DNA of 64,000 nt. Source: Caulobacter sp. 17J80-11 (GTDB lineage Bacteria; Pseudomonadota; Alphaproteobacteria; Caulobacterales; Caulobacteraceae). The notes beneath the pieces were generated by a model. It searched no databases. It was not told the DNA's origin and was given only the letters and a program-made list of their open reading frames with translations. Made by a program: the position numbers and the translations under genes. The stretch covers positions 62,001 through 126,000 of the forward strand of contig NZ_JACSJI010000007.1 of assembly GCF_014349105.1 (NCBI RefSeq), in the 5' to 3' direction. Within the stretch, counting starts at the first letter, position 1. The number at the start of each line of letters is the position of its first letter. This document shows positions 17,056-25,359 of this stretch, piece by piece.

Positions 17056-18707
17056 GTCGTGACCTGCCGGGCCACGATCACGTCGATGTCGACGCCGTCG
17101 GGCAGGGCGCCGTAGCTGCGCCCGCCCAGCCCCGCCAGCCGTGACGCGCAGAAGGCGTCGGCGACCGCCGCCGGCGCGTGGCGAACCAGCAGGGCCCCCT
17201 GCAGCAGCAGGGCCATGCGCTCGGTCAGGCGCCGGCCGCGGCCTTCTGACAGCGGCGCGGCCAGTTGGTCGGTCAGCTCGCGGGCGGCGGCGTCGAAGCG
17301 GGCGTCCTGGCCCTCGGCCTTCCTGATCTCCGCAACGTAGGCCTCCAGCGCCGCCGGCTCGCGCTGCAGGGTGCGCAGCACGTCCAGAGCGATGACGTTG
17401 CCGGAGCCCTCCCAGATGCCGTTCAGCGGCGCCTCGCGATAGAGCCGGGGCAGGGGGCTCTCCTCCACGTAGCCGGCGCCGCCGTGGCACTCCATGCACT
17501 CGTAGACGAAGTCGGGATTGCGCTTGGTCAGGCCGTACTTGCCCAGCGCCACCGCCAGCCGGGCGAAGGCGCGCTCATGCTCGGTCGTTCCGTCGAAAGC
17601 CGAGGCGACGCGCATGGTCAGGGCCACGGCCGCTTCGTACTCGACCGCCAGGTCGGCGATCACCGCGCGCATGGCCGGCTGGTCGATCAGGGTCTTCTGG
17701 AAGGCCCGCCTATGGCCGACATGCCAGGCGGCCTGGGCCAGCGCCATGCGCATGATCCCGAGCGTCCCGGCCATGGTGTCCAGCCGCGTGTGGTGGACCA
17801 TGTCCAGGATCACCTGCACGCCGCGGCCTTCCTCGCCCAGCAGCCAGGCGAAGGCGTCGTGGTACTCGATCTCGCTGGACGCGTTGGACTTGTTTCCCAG
17901 CTTGTCCTTCAGCCGCATGACCTGGACGGAGTTGCGCTCGCCGTCCGGCGTGATGCGCGGGACCAGGAAGCAGCACAGGCCTGCGTCGGTGTAGGCCAGG
18001 GTCAGGAAGCCGTCGCTCATCGGCGCCGAGCAGAACCACTTGTGGCCGACCAGGCGGTAGGCTTCGCCCGGACCGCCGGCGCTTAGGGGGTAGGCGCGGG
18101 TGGTGTTGGCCCGCACGTCGCTGCCGCCCTGCTTCTCGGTCATGGCCATGCCGACGGTAATCCCGGACTTTTCAGCGACCGGCTTCAGCGGCGCGTCGTA
18201 GGTCCCGCCGAGGATCTTGTCGGCCCAGGCCTGGCCGACGCCCGGCTGGCGGCGCAGCGCCGGGACCGACGCGTAGGTCATGCTGATCGGGCACATGGTG
18301 CCGGCCTCGGCCTGGGTGTGCAGGGCCAGCAGGGCGGCATGGGCGACATGGCCGCCCGGCCGGCCCGCCGTCCAGGCGATGTCGTGGATCCGGTGCTCGG
18401 TCGCGAGCGCCATCAGCGAATGGTAGGCCGGATGGAAACGCACCTCGTCGACGCGCCGGCCGTAGCGGTCGAAGCTGACCAGCTCGGGCGGATAGCGGTT
18501 GGCCTGCTCGCCCCAGTCCAGCACCTGCTCGGAGCCGACCACGGCCCCGAAGGCCGACAGCGGCGCCTCGACCCAGTCGCCGGCTTCCCGCACGGCCGCG
18601 TCCCGCAGCGCCGCGTCGGTCGCATAGAGGTTGCGGCCGGCGAACTCGGGCGGCTGGTTGAAGACCTCGTGGGTCTCGAGGTGCGTCCTTGGGGCGAAGC
18701 GGGACAT
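17052..18707 (-). CDS. aidB: AidB-type acyl-CoA dehydrogenase
   Basis: The 551 residues match the AidB subfamily: TH.ETHEVFNQPPEF at the start, PISMTYASVPALR, the FAD-binding GMAMTEKQGGSDVRANTT, KWFCSAPMSD, VHHTRLDTMAG and ECHGGAGYVEESPLPRLYREAPLNGIWEGSGNV. E. coli AidB is part of the adaptive response to alkylation and binds DNA. Length is as usual. No ada gene is in the window, so here it stands alone. Confidence 0.9.
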   Translation of the reverse strand: MSRFAPRTHLETHEVFNQPPEFAGRNLYATDAALRDAAVREAGDWVEAPLSAFGAVVGSEQVLDWGEQANRYPPELVSFDRYGRRVDEVRFHPAYHSLMALATEHRIHDIAWTAGRPGGHVAHAALLALHTQAEAGTMCPISMTYASVPALRRQPGVGQAWADKILGGTYDAPLKPVAEKSGITVGMAMTEKQGGSDVRANTTRAYPLSAGGPGEAYRLVGHKWFCSAPMSDGFLTLAYTDAGLCCFLVPRITPDGERNSVQVMRLKDKLGNKSNASSEIEYHDAFAWLLGEEGRGVQVILDMVHHTRLDTMAGTLGIMRMALAQAAWHVGHRRAFQKTLIDQPAMRAVIADLAVEYEAAVALTMRVASAFDGTTEHERAFARLAVALGKYGLTKRNPDFVYECMECHGGAGYVEESPLPRLYREAPLNGIWEGSGNVIALDVLRTLQREPAALEAYVAEIRKAEGQDARFDAAARELTDQLAAPLSEGRGRRLTERMALLLQGALLVRHAPAAVADAFCASRLAGLGGRSYGALPDGVDIDVIVARQVTT

Positions 18708-18785
18708 CGGGAGGCTCCGGTCGAGGCCGCGAGCTTGGTCGTCCCGGCGACCGCTGTCAGCCCCCTTCGTGAACAGAGTTAACCG

Positions 18786-19169
18786 TCAGCCGCCCTGATC
18801 CAGGGTGACGAAGAGCTCGTTCTCCAGCAGCCATTGGCCCAGCACCTTGCGCCAGGTGGCGAGATAGGTCCCGGACTGCTGCTGGTCCTTCCAGGTCCCG
18901 ACCCAGCGGCCGCTTTCGGCGGCGCGGGCGCCCTCGTCGTCGAGGGTCACGGTCTCGGGCGTGCGAAGGTAGGCGACGAAGGTCGGATCGCGGAACTGGG
19001 CGTCGAAGGCGGCGACCACTTCGTCAGCGCCCAGGATCAGTGAGCCGTCGCCGGCGATCAGCTTCATGTCCGGTGCGAAGAACGGGCGCAGGCGCGCGGC
19101 CTCGTGGGCGGCGATCAGCTTGTTGGTCAGCTTGCGGCGGGCGCGGATCGCGTCTTCGGGGGCGGTCAT
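18786..19169 (-). CDS. DUF4440 / NTF2-like (SnoaL-type) protein
   Basis: This 127-residue cytosolic protein has the NTF2-like cone-fold pattern: an opening helix (AIRARRKLTNKLIAAHEA), then FFAPDMKLIAGDGSLILGADEVVAAFDAQF, RWVGTW and YLATWRKVLGQWLLENELFV. Such proteins bind or turn over small molecules; which one is not visible. The gene is divergent from the DUF3606 gene and downstream of nothing obvious. Confidence 0.7.
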   Translation of the reverse strand: MTAPEDAIRARRKLTNKLIAAHEAARLRPFFAPDMKLIAGDGSLILGADEVVAAFDAQFRDPTFVAYLRTPETVTLDDEGARAAESGRWVGTWKDQQQSGTYLATWRKVLGQWLLENELFVTLDQGG

Positions 19170-19184
19170 GCGGGTGCGATAGCG

Positions 19185-19209
19185 GGCACGGACGCGCGCC
19201 TCAACCGTT
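19185..19209 (+). promoter_or_regulatory. Candidate EcfG-type promoter for the DUF3606 gene
   Basis: GGCAC (19185-19189) and CGTT (19206-19209) are 16 bases apart, 27 bases before the DUF3606 start. The general stress consensus is GGAAC-N16/17-CGTT; here the -10 and spacing are exact and one -35 base differs. Confidence 0.35.
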
Positions 19210-19235
19210 CACGCGTAAAGACGCGAGAGACGGCC

Positions 19236-19421
19236 ATGACCGGCAAGGGCAGACGCGATTTTCAGGGCAAGGAGCGCATCGACCTGCGCGACCGGCACGA
19301 GGTCGAGTACTGGGCCAAGCGCTGGCACGTCAGCCGCGAACAGCTGACCGCGGCGGCCCACAAGAGCGGGACCAATGTCCGCGACGTGGCGGCCGAACTG
19401 GGAAAGGACCTCAGGTCCTAG
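19236..19421 (+). CDS. DUF3606 protein
   Basis: The protein is 61 residues: a charged front (GRRDFQGKERIDLRDRHEV), then YWAKRWHVSREQLTAAAHKSGTNVRDVAAELGK, the typical DUF3606 layout, which looks like a small helix-turn-helix. Function is unknown; members are often stress-induced in alphaproteobacteria, and an EcfG-like promoter lies upstream. Its stop overlaps the stop of the convergent gene by four bases. Confidence 0.75.
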   Translation: MTGKGRRDFQGKERIDLRDRHEVEYWAKRWHVSREQLTAAAHKSGTNVRDVAAELGKDLRS

Positions 19422-19834
19422 CGACGATCCCGCCGGAATTTGGCCGCGTCGGCGGCCAGCGAGCCGCCCCACAGGTCGGCGGCGCCCGGCTTTTCAGGCT
19501 CGAACGGCAGTTGCCCGGCCACGCCGCGCACGGCCAGCCAGAGCTGCAGGTTGAAGTGACCGAACATCCGAAGCGGCCGGCGCTTGGCGTCTGTGACGTC
19601 CCAGCCGGCCGCTTCGAAGGCTTCGATCTGATCGCGCACCGGCAGCCGGTCCACCCCGTCCCAGTCGGCCGGCTTCAGGTCGGCCGCCTGGTCGGCGGTG
19701 ATCCCGAAGACAGCCGTGGAGCAGGCGTCGATCTCCGGAAACTCCTCGCGCGCTTCAGGCTCCGCATAGCGGGGCTTCATCAACGCCTTGGTTTCCAGGT
19801 CGGCGACGCCGGGCAGGTCGATCAGCCGGCGCAA
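19418..19834 (-). CDS. Conserved hypothetical protein with probable TTG start
   Basis: The reading gives 138 residues starting MRRLIDLPGVADLETKALMK. I chose the TTG at 19834 because GAGGAG sits seven bases upstream, inside the end of the cold-shock gene, and the frame has no better start; ATG only appears 18 codons later. It contains ADLKPADWDGVDRLPVRDQI, WDVTDAKRRPLRMFGHFNLQLW and ends strongly basic (KFRRDRR). No family is recognised. It probably shares the cold-shock transcript. Confidence 0.6.
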   Translation of the reverse strand: MRRLIDLPGVADLETKALMKPRYAEPEAREEFPEIDACSTAVFGITADQAADLKPADWDGVDRLPVRDQIEAFEAAGWDVTDAKRRPLRMFGHFNLQLWLAVRGVAGQLPFEPEKPGAADLWGGSLAADAAKFRRDRR

Positions 19835-19838
19835 GCGC

Positions 19839-20051
19839 TCACTCCTCGGGCGGGCGCAGGTTGATCGCCGAGGCGCGGCCGTCACGGCCGGTCTCGAGGT
19901 CATAGCTGATGCGGTCGCCTTCCATGGGGTCGCCGTGGCCCGCGCGCTCGACGGCGCTGACATGGACGAACACGTCCTTGCCGCCGTCGTCCGGCTGAAT
20001 AAAGCCGAACCCCTTGGTGGGGTTGTACCACTTGACCACGCCCGTCGCCAT
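19839..20051 (-). CDS. cspA: Cold-shock protein (CspA family)
   Basis: The 70 residues are one cold-shock domain with both RNA-binding motifs: KGFGFI (RNP1) and DVFVHVSAV (RNP2). It would bind single-stranded RNA or DNA and melt structure. The tail (DLETGRDGRASAINLRPPEE) is acidic. The upstream leader is long and A/T-richer than coding sequence. The next gene starts five bases after the stop. Confidence 0.93.
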   Translation of the reverse strand: MATGVVKWYNPTKGFGFIQPDDGGKDVFVHVSAVERAGHGDPMEGDRISYDLETGRDGRASAINLRPPEE

Positions 20052-20162
20052 TTCAGCATCCTCTTCCGCGGCTCACGGCCGCTTTCGCTCCGGTGTTTGC
20101 CGCGCTCTCTCCAAGGAATCCAGCGCGATTAACGCATACCGGCGTTCGCGGACGGTTTTCCG

Positions 20163-20482
20163 TCACAAATCGGCCACGACGTCGAGGTCCCGCGCCCTCA
20201 GCCAGGCGTGGGTCGGATTACGGTCGTGGCGCCTGCGCCAGTACATTATTATCTCCGGAACCGGCACGGAAACCGGCGGCAAATAACCCGACAGACCGAG
20301 CTGAACGGCCACCGCAAGGGCGACCTGGCGCGGCGCGCAGGCGATCAGCCCGCCGCGCTTAGCGCCTCGGCTGGCACGCGTTCGAAAAGCCGCGGCAGAA
20401 CCAGGGTCGAGAAGAAGTCCGCGCCCATCAGGGTGTAGGTGCGGGTGCTGGCGGCCCCGTCGAACCGACCGGGCGCGCCCAT
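20163..20482 (-). pseudogene. Decayed LysR-family regulator (two fragments, internal deletion and frameshift)
   Basis: Two minus-strand fragments in different frames together look like a LysR substrate-binding domain. Fragment one (20482-20345) reads RFDGAASTRTYTLMGADFF then LVLPRLFERVPAEA, like the domain entry that follows the linker. Fragment two (about 20351-20163) reads GGLIACAPRQVALAVAVQLG, then MYWRRRHDRNPTHAWLRAR, the typical LysR C-terminus. About 150 residues between them and the whole DNA-binding front are gone. No intact gene remains. Codon third positions are still GC-rich, so the decay looks fairly recent. Confidence 0.65.
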
Positions 20483-20610
20483 GTGAAACGCGTGCGAGGA
20501 GGGCGCCGCAGCGTCACCTTCGCACCTGCAAAAATGACGCGTGACCGGCGCCGAAAACCGCGCTTAACCTGAGCGGGTCATCCTCTCCTTTTCGGCCCCG
20601 GTCCACCGCC
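20483..20610. other. Leader region before alaC, no gene seen
   Basis: I see no gene here. The right part (AAAATGACGCG ... CTTAACCTGAGCGGG) is A/T-richer and probably holds the aminotransferase promoter. The left part borders the LysR remnant. Confidence 0.4.
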
Positions 20611-21816
20611 ATGTCCTCGTCCCGCGAGTTCCACTCGATCCGCCGCCTGCCGCCCTACGTGTTCGAGGAAGTGAACCGTCTGAAGGCACGCCTGCGGGCC
20701 GAGGGCGCAGACGTGATCGACTTCGGCATGGGTAATCCGGACATGCCGACGCCCAAGCACATCGTCGACAAGCTGGTGGAGGCGGCCCAGAACCCGGCCG
20801 CCCACGGCTACTCGACCTCGAAGGGCATTCCCGGCCTGCGCCGCGCCGTGGCCGGCTATTACGACCGCCGCTACGACGTGAAGCTGAACCCGGACACCGA
20901 GGTCGTGGTGACCCTCGGCTCCAAGGAAGGGTTCGCCAACCTGGCTCAGGCCATCACCGCGCCCGGCGACGTGGTGATCTGTCCCAACCCGGCCTATCCG
21001 ATCCACACCTTCGGCTTCCTGATGGCCGGCGGCGTGGTGCGCCACGTGCCGGCCCTGTCGCCGGAGGACTACCTGTCCGGCATCAGCCGCGCCGTGCGCC
21101 ACAGCGTGCCCGCGCCCTCGGTGCTGATCGTCAGCTATCCGTCCAACCCGACCGCCCAGACCGTCGACCTCGACTTCTACAGGGAGGTCATCCGGCTGGC
21201 CGAGAAGCACGACCTGCTGGTGCTGTCGGACGTCGCCTATTCGGAGATCTACTTCGAGAACAACCCGCCGCCGTCGATCCTGCAGGTCGAGGGCGCCAAG
21301 AAGCGGGCGGTGGAGATCAACTCCATGTCCAAGACCTACGCCATGGCCGGCTGGCGCATGGGCATGGTCGTAGGCAATCCGGAGCTGTGCGCGGCGCTGG
21401 CGCGCGTGAAGTCCTATCTCGACTATGGCGCCTTCACGCCCATTCAGGTCGCCGCGAGCGCGGCGCTGAACGGGCCCCAGGACTGCGTGGCCGAGATCCG
21501 CAACACCTACAAGTCGCGCCGCGACGTGCTGGTCGAGAGCCTGGGCCGGGCCGGCTGGACCATCCCCGCGCCGCCGGCCTCCATGTTCGCCTGGGCCCCC
21601 ATGCCCGAGAAGTTCCGCGACATGGGCTCGATCGAGTTCGCCAAGCTCTTGATGGAAGAGGCCCACGTCGCCGTGGCGCCCGGCGTCGGCTTCGGCGAAT
21701 ACGGCGAGGGCTATGTCCGCATCGGCCTGGTCGAGAACGAACAGCGCATCCGCCAGGCCGCCCGCAACATCAAGAAGCTGCTCAACGGCGACGCCAAGGG
21801 CGTGAAGGCGGCCTGA
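20611..21816 (+). CDS. alaC: PLP-dependent aminotransferase, AlaC-like
   Basis: The protein has 401 residues of class I/II aminotransferase fold: DFGMGNPDMPTP, LGSKEGFANLA, SYPSNPTAQTVDL, DVAYSEIYFE, the PLP-binding Lys241 in SMSKTYAMAGWRMG and a closing VRIGLVENEQRIRQA. The sequence fits the alanine/LL-diaminopimelate aminotransferase branch usually called AlaC (glutamate-pyruvate transamination). Substrate choice cannot be fixed from sequence alone. It stands alone between the LysR remnant and a convergent lipoprotein gene. Confidence 0.85.
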   Translation: MSSSREFHSIRRLPPYVFEEVNRLKARLRAEGADVIDFGMGNPDMPTPKHIVDKLVEAAQNPAAHGYSTSKGIPGLRRAVAGYYDRRYDVKLNPDTEVVVTLGSKEGFANLAQAITAPGDVVICPNPAYPIHTFGFLMAGGVVRHVPALSPEDYLSGISRAVRHSVPAPSVLIVSYPSNPTAQTVDLDFYREVIRLAEKHDLLVLSDVAYSEIYFENNPPPSILQVEGAKKRAVEINSMSKTYAMAGWRMGMVVGNPELCAALARVKSYLDYGAFTPIQVAASAALNGPQDCVAEIRNTYKSRRDVLVESLGRAGWTIPAPPASMFAWAPMPEKFRDMGSIEFAKLLMEEAHVAVAPGVGFGEYGEGYVRIGLVENEQRIRQAARNIKKLLNGDAKGVKAA

Positions 21817-21823
21817 GCGGCGC

Positions 21824-22660
21824 TTAGCTGGTACGGGCCGGCGCGGCGCAGGCGATCTGCCGCGCCGAGTCGGTCAGGGTGCCGGCTTCGACGGTGCGCG
21901 CCGATTTCATGACGTCGAGAAGGTCCGCCTGGAGGAGCTCGCCCGAAAGGCCGTAATAGTCCGATGTTTCGATTCCGTAGGCTTTCCCGGCGCAAGTAAA
22001 ATAGAGCTTGTTCACTATGCTCTTGAATGGCCGGCCGTCCGGAAGCTTCCAGGGCGACGGGAGTTCGATACGGGCGACGATCGTAGCGACGCCGTCGTCC
22101 AGCTGGTGAGCTGACGCGGGCATAACGGAAACGGTGAAGCCGCCCTTGGGATCAATCCCGAGGACATGCCAATCGGCGGGTTTCAGGCCGCTGAGCGGGA
22201 TGCTCGCCACCAACGGCGCGGGAAGCCCCGCGAGCTCGCAGATCGACGCGGTGACCCGCGCGGCGACGGTGCCCGGATCATTCGAGATCGGTCGCGGATC
22301 CTTCCGGCGATCTTCCTCGACCACGGCACCGTCTGCGGTTCGATAGACGAAGAGCTCCGTCGTGAAAGCGCCCGTGGCGCAGTCGTCGACCCTGAAGTGA
22401 ATAGCGTCCACGTAAGCCCGGCTTTTCGGAGTCCGACCCGGCTCGTCGTTGGCGACCCTGATCTCGGAGCGCACGCGCATGCCGTCGCGCTTGAGTGACC
22501 TACGGTCGACGTGGACCCGGAAGCCGTCCTGATCGACGACCGACACCCAATCCCGGTTCGGCTCGCTCCCGGTTGGCTCGGCCTCGGCAGGCGCGCACCC
22601 GATCAAGCCGGTGACCACGAGGGCGAGCGCCGTCCCGGACGCCTGAAGCTCCGTCTTCAT
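21824..22660 (-). CDS. Lipoprotein with two adhesin-E-like modules, paralogue of the neighbouring protease's front
   Basis: The 278 residues start with a lipoprotein signal (lipobox LIGC). Two beta-rich modules follow: DWVSVVDQDGFRVHVDRRSLKRD ending in IHFRVDDCATGAFTTELFVY, and WHVLGIDPKGGFTVSVMPAS ending in YFTCAGKAYGIETSDYYGLSG. Each module has a W...V ... D-x-C or x-C pattern like surface-adhesin E domains. The same two modules form the N-terminal half of the protease encoded just upstream (22665-24176), so this gene is a stand-alone duplicate. It may be a decoy, regulator or partner of that protease. Function unknown. Confidence 0.65.
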   Translation of the reverse strand: MKTELQASGTALALVVTGLIGCAPAEAEPTGSEPNRDWVSVVDQDGFRVHVDRRSLKRDGMRVRSEIRVANDEPGRTPKSRAYVDAIHFRVDDCATGAFTTELFVYRTADGAVVEEDRRKDPRPISNDPGTVAARVTASICELAGLPAPLVASIPLSGLKPADWHVLGIDPKGGFTVSVMPASAHQLDDGVATIVARIELPSPWKLPDGRPFKSIVNKLYFTCAGKAYGIETSDYYGLSGELLQADLLDVMKSARTVEAGTLTDSARQIACAAPARTS

Positions 22661-22664
22661 CGGC

Positions 22665-24176
22665 CTACCTCGCTGCGGTCTGTTCGCGCTTCGGCGCGGC
22701 GACGATCAGGAACACGCCGCTCTGCGCGCCGGCGACCACGGCCGCCGTGTCGCCGCGCGCGGACGACACCTTGGCGCGGCCGATCGCGGGCAGGCCCTCG
22801 ATCACGCCGTTGATGTAGGCCGCCTTGAGCGCGAAGTTGACGTTCTGGACGATCTCGCGGTCGGCGCTCATCTCCTGCTTGCCGACGATCAGGCCGACGA
22901 CCGAGCCGTCCGCGGCGATCACCGGGCCACCGCTGTTGCCGCTCTGGACCGGGATCGAGACCTGCAGGTAGCGATGGTCGTCGGCGCGGCCGGTCGCGAC
23001 GTCGACCCCGGCCAGCGAGCTGACGTCGCCGGTCGTCATCTTGACCGCGCCCACGCCCAGTTCGTCCGCCAACGGATAACCCAGGGTGAGGACCCGCGCG
23101 CCCAGGGCGGGCGCGGAGGCGCTGACCCGCAGCGCTGCGTGGCGGGAGGTGTCGAACAGCGGCTTCAGGACGGCGACGTCGTTGGCCGGGTCGTTGCGGA
23201 CCACCTGGGCCGCGCCGAGCCGGCGGCCTTCCTGGAACACCTCGACCTCAGTCAGCTCGCCCACGACGTGGCTGGCGGTGACGATATAGCCCTGGCCGGC
23301 CAGCCAGCCGGTCCCGGTGTGCGTGGCGCCCGGCGCGCTGCAGGCGGCTTTGGCGACCTCGGCCACCCCGGAGTCGCCGACCGGGCGCACCGGCGCGGTC
23401 TCCAGAGGGTGACGGTCCGCCGCCACCAGAAGGCCGGAGCTGTTGTAGTAATCGGACGAGAGCACGACGTAGGTCTTCTCGTCGCACACGAAGATCGCCT
23501 GCTCGACGATGCGGCTGTACCCGCGCCCGTCCTCCAGCTCCAGCGGCTTGGCGAAGTCGCCGCGCACGACGATGGCGGCGGTGGAGCCGTCCCGGTAGGC
23601 CGAGGGCGTGAGCACCGACAGGGTCGCGCCGCGGCCCTGGTCGGGCCCCAACGAGCGCCAATCGCCGGGCTCGACCTTGTCCAGACTGACGCTGGACTGC
23701 AGAGCCGTGGCCTGCGCGCCCAGCCGGCAAATGGTCGAAGCGACGAGCTCGCCCACGCTGCCCGGCGGGTGCGGTCCGAACTTCAGGGGACCTTCGGCGC
23801 GGTTCACCTCGACGTCCCGGCCGTCGTAGCGGGTGTAGAGGATGACTTCGGTCGCCATGGTGGCGGCGGTGCAGTCGTCGATCCGCGCGTGCAGCTGGTA
23901 GTCGTACTTCTGGTTGTTGACCGGCGACTTGTGGCGCTTGCGCGGGGTGTAGGTCATCCAGGAGTAGACCACGCCGCCGTGGCGCGCCATCGAGACCCGG
24001 TCGACCTGGATCTCCCCCTCGTCGTCGCTGAAGACGGTCACCCAATCGACGGGCTTCTCCTCGGCGCGCGCCGGCCCCGCGGTCGCCGTCGAGACGAGCG
24101 CGGCCACGGCGCCCAGCACCCCGGCCAGGCCACGGATCGCCCGCGGCGAAAGGTCGATCAGGACGCGCACCATCAT
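22665..24176 (-). CDS. Secreted trypsin-like serine protease with N-terminal adhesin-E-like modules
   Basis: This protein has 503 residues and a signal peptide. Residues about 40-265 contain two modules like those in the downstream lipoprotein (DWVTVFSDDEGEIQVDRVSM; WRSLGPDQGRGATLSV; SSDYYNSSG). The C-terminal half is an S1C-type protease: GTGWLAGQGYIVTASHVVG (His), NDPANDVAVLK (Asp) and SIPVQSGNSGGPVI (nucleophile Ser), so the triad is complete. No PDZ domain follows, unlike DegP. It should act in the periplasm or outside. The lipoprotein gene starts four bases after its stop. Confidence 0.85.
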   Translation of the reverse strand: MMVRVLIDLSPRAIRGLAGVLGAVAALVSTATAGPARAEEKPVDWVTVFSDDEGEIQVDRVSMARHGGVVYSWMTYTPRKRHKSPVNNQKYDYQLHARIDDCTAATMATEVILYTRYDGRDVEVNRAEGPLKFGPHPPGSVGELVASTICRLGAQATALQSSVSLDKVEPGDWRSLGPDQGRGATLSVLTPSAYRDGSTAAIVVRGDFAKPLELEDGRGYSRIVEQAIFVCDEKTYVVLSSDYYNSSGLLVAADRHPLETAPVRPVGDSGVAEVAKAACSAPGATHTGTGWLAGQGYIVTASHVVGELTEVEVFQEGRRLGAAQVVRNDPANDVAVLKPLFDTSRHAALRVSASAPALGARVLTLGYPLADELGVGAVKMTTGDVSSLAGVDVATGRADDHRYLQVSIPVQSGNSGGPVIAADGSVVGLIVGKQEMSADREIVQNVNFALKAAYINGVIEGLPAIGRAKVSSARGDTAAVVAGAQSGVFLIVAAPKREQTAAR

Positions 24177-24279
24177 CCCCCGGTCGTCGAGTTGTCGGCG
24201 TTTCGGAGACCGATGTTATCGAAATGTTCTCGTCAGCGCTACAGCCAAGCTTCGCGGCCGCGCCCCGGATTGGGGGCGG

Positions 24280-24711
24280 TCACGCCGGCGGCAGCGGGCG
24301 CGGCTTGCGCTCGGCGTCGATGGCCACGCAGGTGAACAGGCCTTGGGTGACCTTGACGCTGTCGGCCTCGTGACGGTGCCGGCGCCAGGCCTCGACCTCG
24401 ATGCGGATCGAAGTGCGGCCGGTGGAGACGATGCGGGCGTAGAGGCTGACCTCGTCGCCGACGCTGACCGGCTCGTGGAACACCATGCCCTCGGCCGCCA
24501 CGGTGACGATTCGGCCCCCGGCGCGGCGGGTGGCGACGCTGCCGGCCGCCAGGTCCATCTGCGACATCAGCCAGCCCCCGAAAATGTCCCCGGCCGGGTT
24601 GGTGTCGGCCGGCATGGCGATGGTGCGGATCACCGGCGTCGCGCCGTTCGGATCGATCGGCGTGGGCGGGCAGGGCGCGGCCGCCTTCTTCTTTTTCTTC
24701 CCGAACAACAT
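24280..24711 (-). CDS. Acyl-CoA thioesterase, YciA-like hotdog fold
   Basis: The protein is 143 residues with a poly-Lys start (LFGKKKKKAAA), then the YciA signature MPADTNPAGDIFGGWLMSQMDLAAG and VVFHEPVSVGDEVSLYARIV-type strands. It would hydrolyse a range of acyl-CoAs in the cytosol. The Lys-rich front is unusual for this family. Confidence 0.85.
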   Translation of the reverse strand: MLFGKKKKKAAAPCPPTPIDPNGATPVIRTIAMPADTNPAGDIFGGWLMSQMDLAAGSVATRRAGGRIVTVAAEGMVFHEPVSVGDEVSLYARIVSTGRTSIRIEVEAWRRHRHEADSVKVTQGLFTCVAIDAERKPRPLPPA

Positions 24712-24859
24712 GCGCCCCTCCTGTCACGCCGGCGGCGCGCAGCATAACGCCGGTCCGGCGGGGCGCCAGCCGGCTCGCCTGAACGTAGAGCCGCGCTGGC
24801 CGCTCTGCCGTTCCGCCGCTATCAGTTCAGCTCTGTCGCACCGCCCGGGAGACGCGCCC

Positions 24860-25249
24860 ATGACCCTTCGCATCGTCCGCCTCGGCACGCCGCGCGCGCC
24901 CGACGAAGGCCTGCGGATCGGCACCGTGCGCCGCCCGCCGCGCGGGGTGAAGAAGGAGAACTACGCCTCGGAGGACTGGTACGACGTCTGGTACCCGGAC
25001 CTGTCGCCCAGCGCCGAGCTGATGGCCAGGGGCAAGGACGCCCGGACCGACAAGGACTGGGACGGCTTCGTGCGCGCCTTCCGCTCTGAGATGGCCGAGC
25101 CGCACGCCGCGCGCTCGCTGGATCTGCTCGCGGCGCTTTCGCACACCGCGAACGCCTCGGTCGGCTGCTACTGCGACGACGAGACCCGCTGCCACCGTTC
25201 GGTGCTGCGCCAGCTGTTGAGGGACCGGGGCGCCCGCATCGCCAGTTGA
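24860..25249 (+). CDS. DUF488 family protein
   Basis: This 129-residue cytosolic protein has the DUF488 pattern: IGTVRRPPRGVKKENYASEDWYDVWYPDLSPS, WDGFVRAFRSEM and the cysteine end NASVGCYCDDETRCHRSVL. The three close Cys and a His suggest a metal or redox site. Function of the family is not known. I use the ATG at 24860, preceded by GGGAGACG. Confidence 0.8.
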   Translation: MTLRIVRLGTPRAPDEGLRIGTVRRPPRGVKKENYASEDWYDVWYPDLSPSAELMARGKDARTDKDWDGFVRAFRSEMAEPHAARSLDLLAALSHTANASVGCYCDDETRCHRSVLRQLLRDRGARIAS

Positions 25250-25359
25250 TCCGGAACGGCGGCGTTCGGGCCTCGGTTTACTTTGCTCCGTCCACGGCGT
25301 AGTCAGCCGCGCCCCACGGCGTGCGCCGTCGGTGCTTCGTCGGTCCAGTGCGGGGTCCC

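Noticed and set aside
20345-20482. Small 45-residue gene on the minus strand
   Set aside because: It has no ribosome site, and its product matches the start of a LysR substrate-binding domain, so it belongs to the pseudogene.
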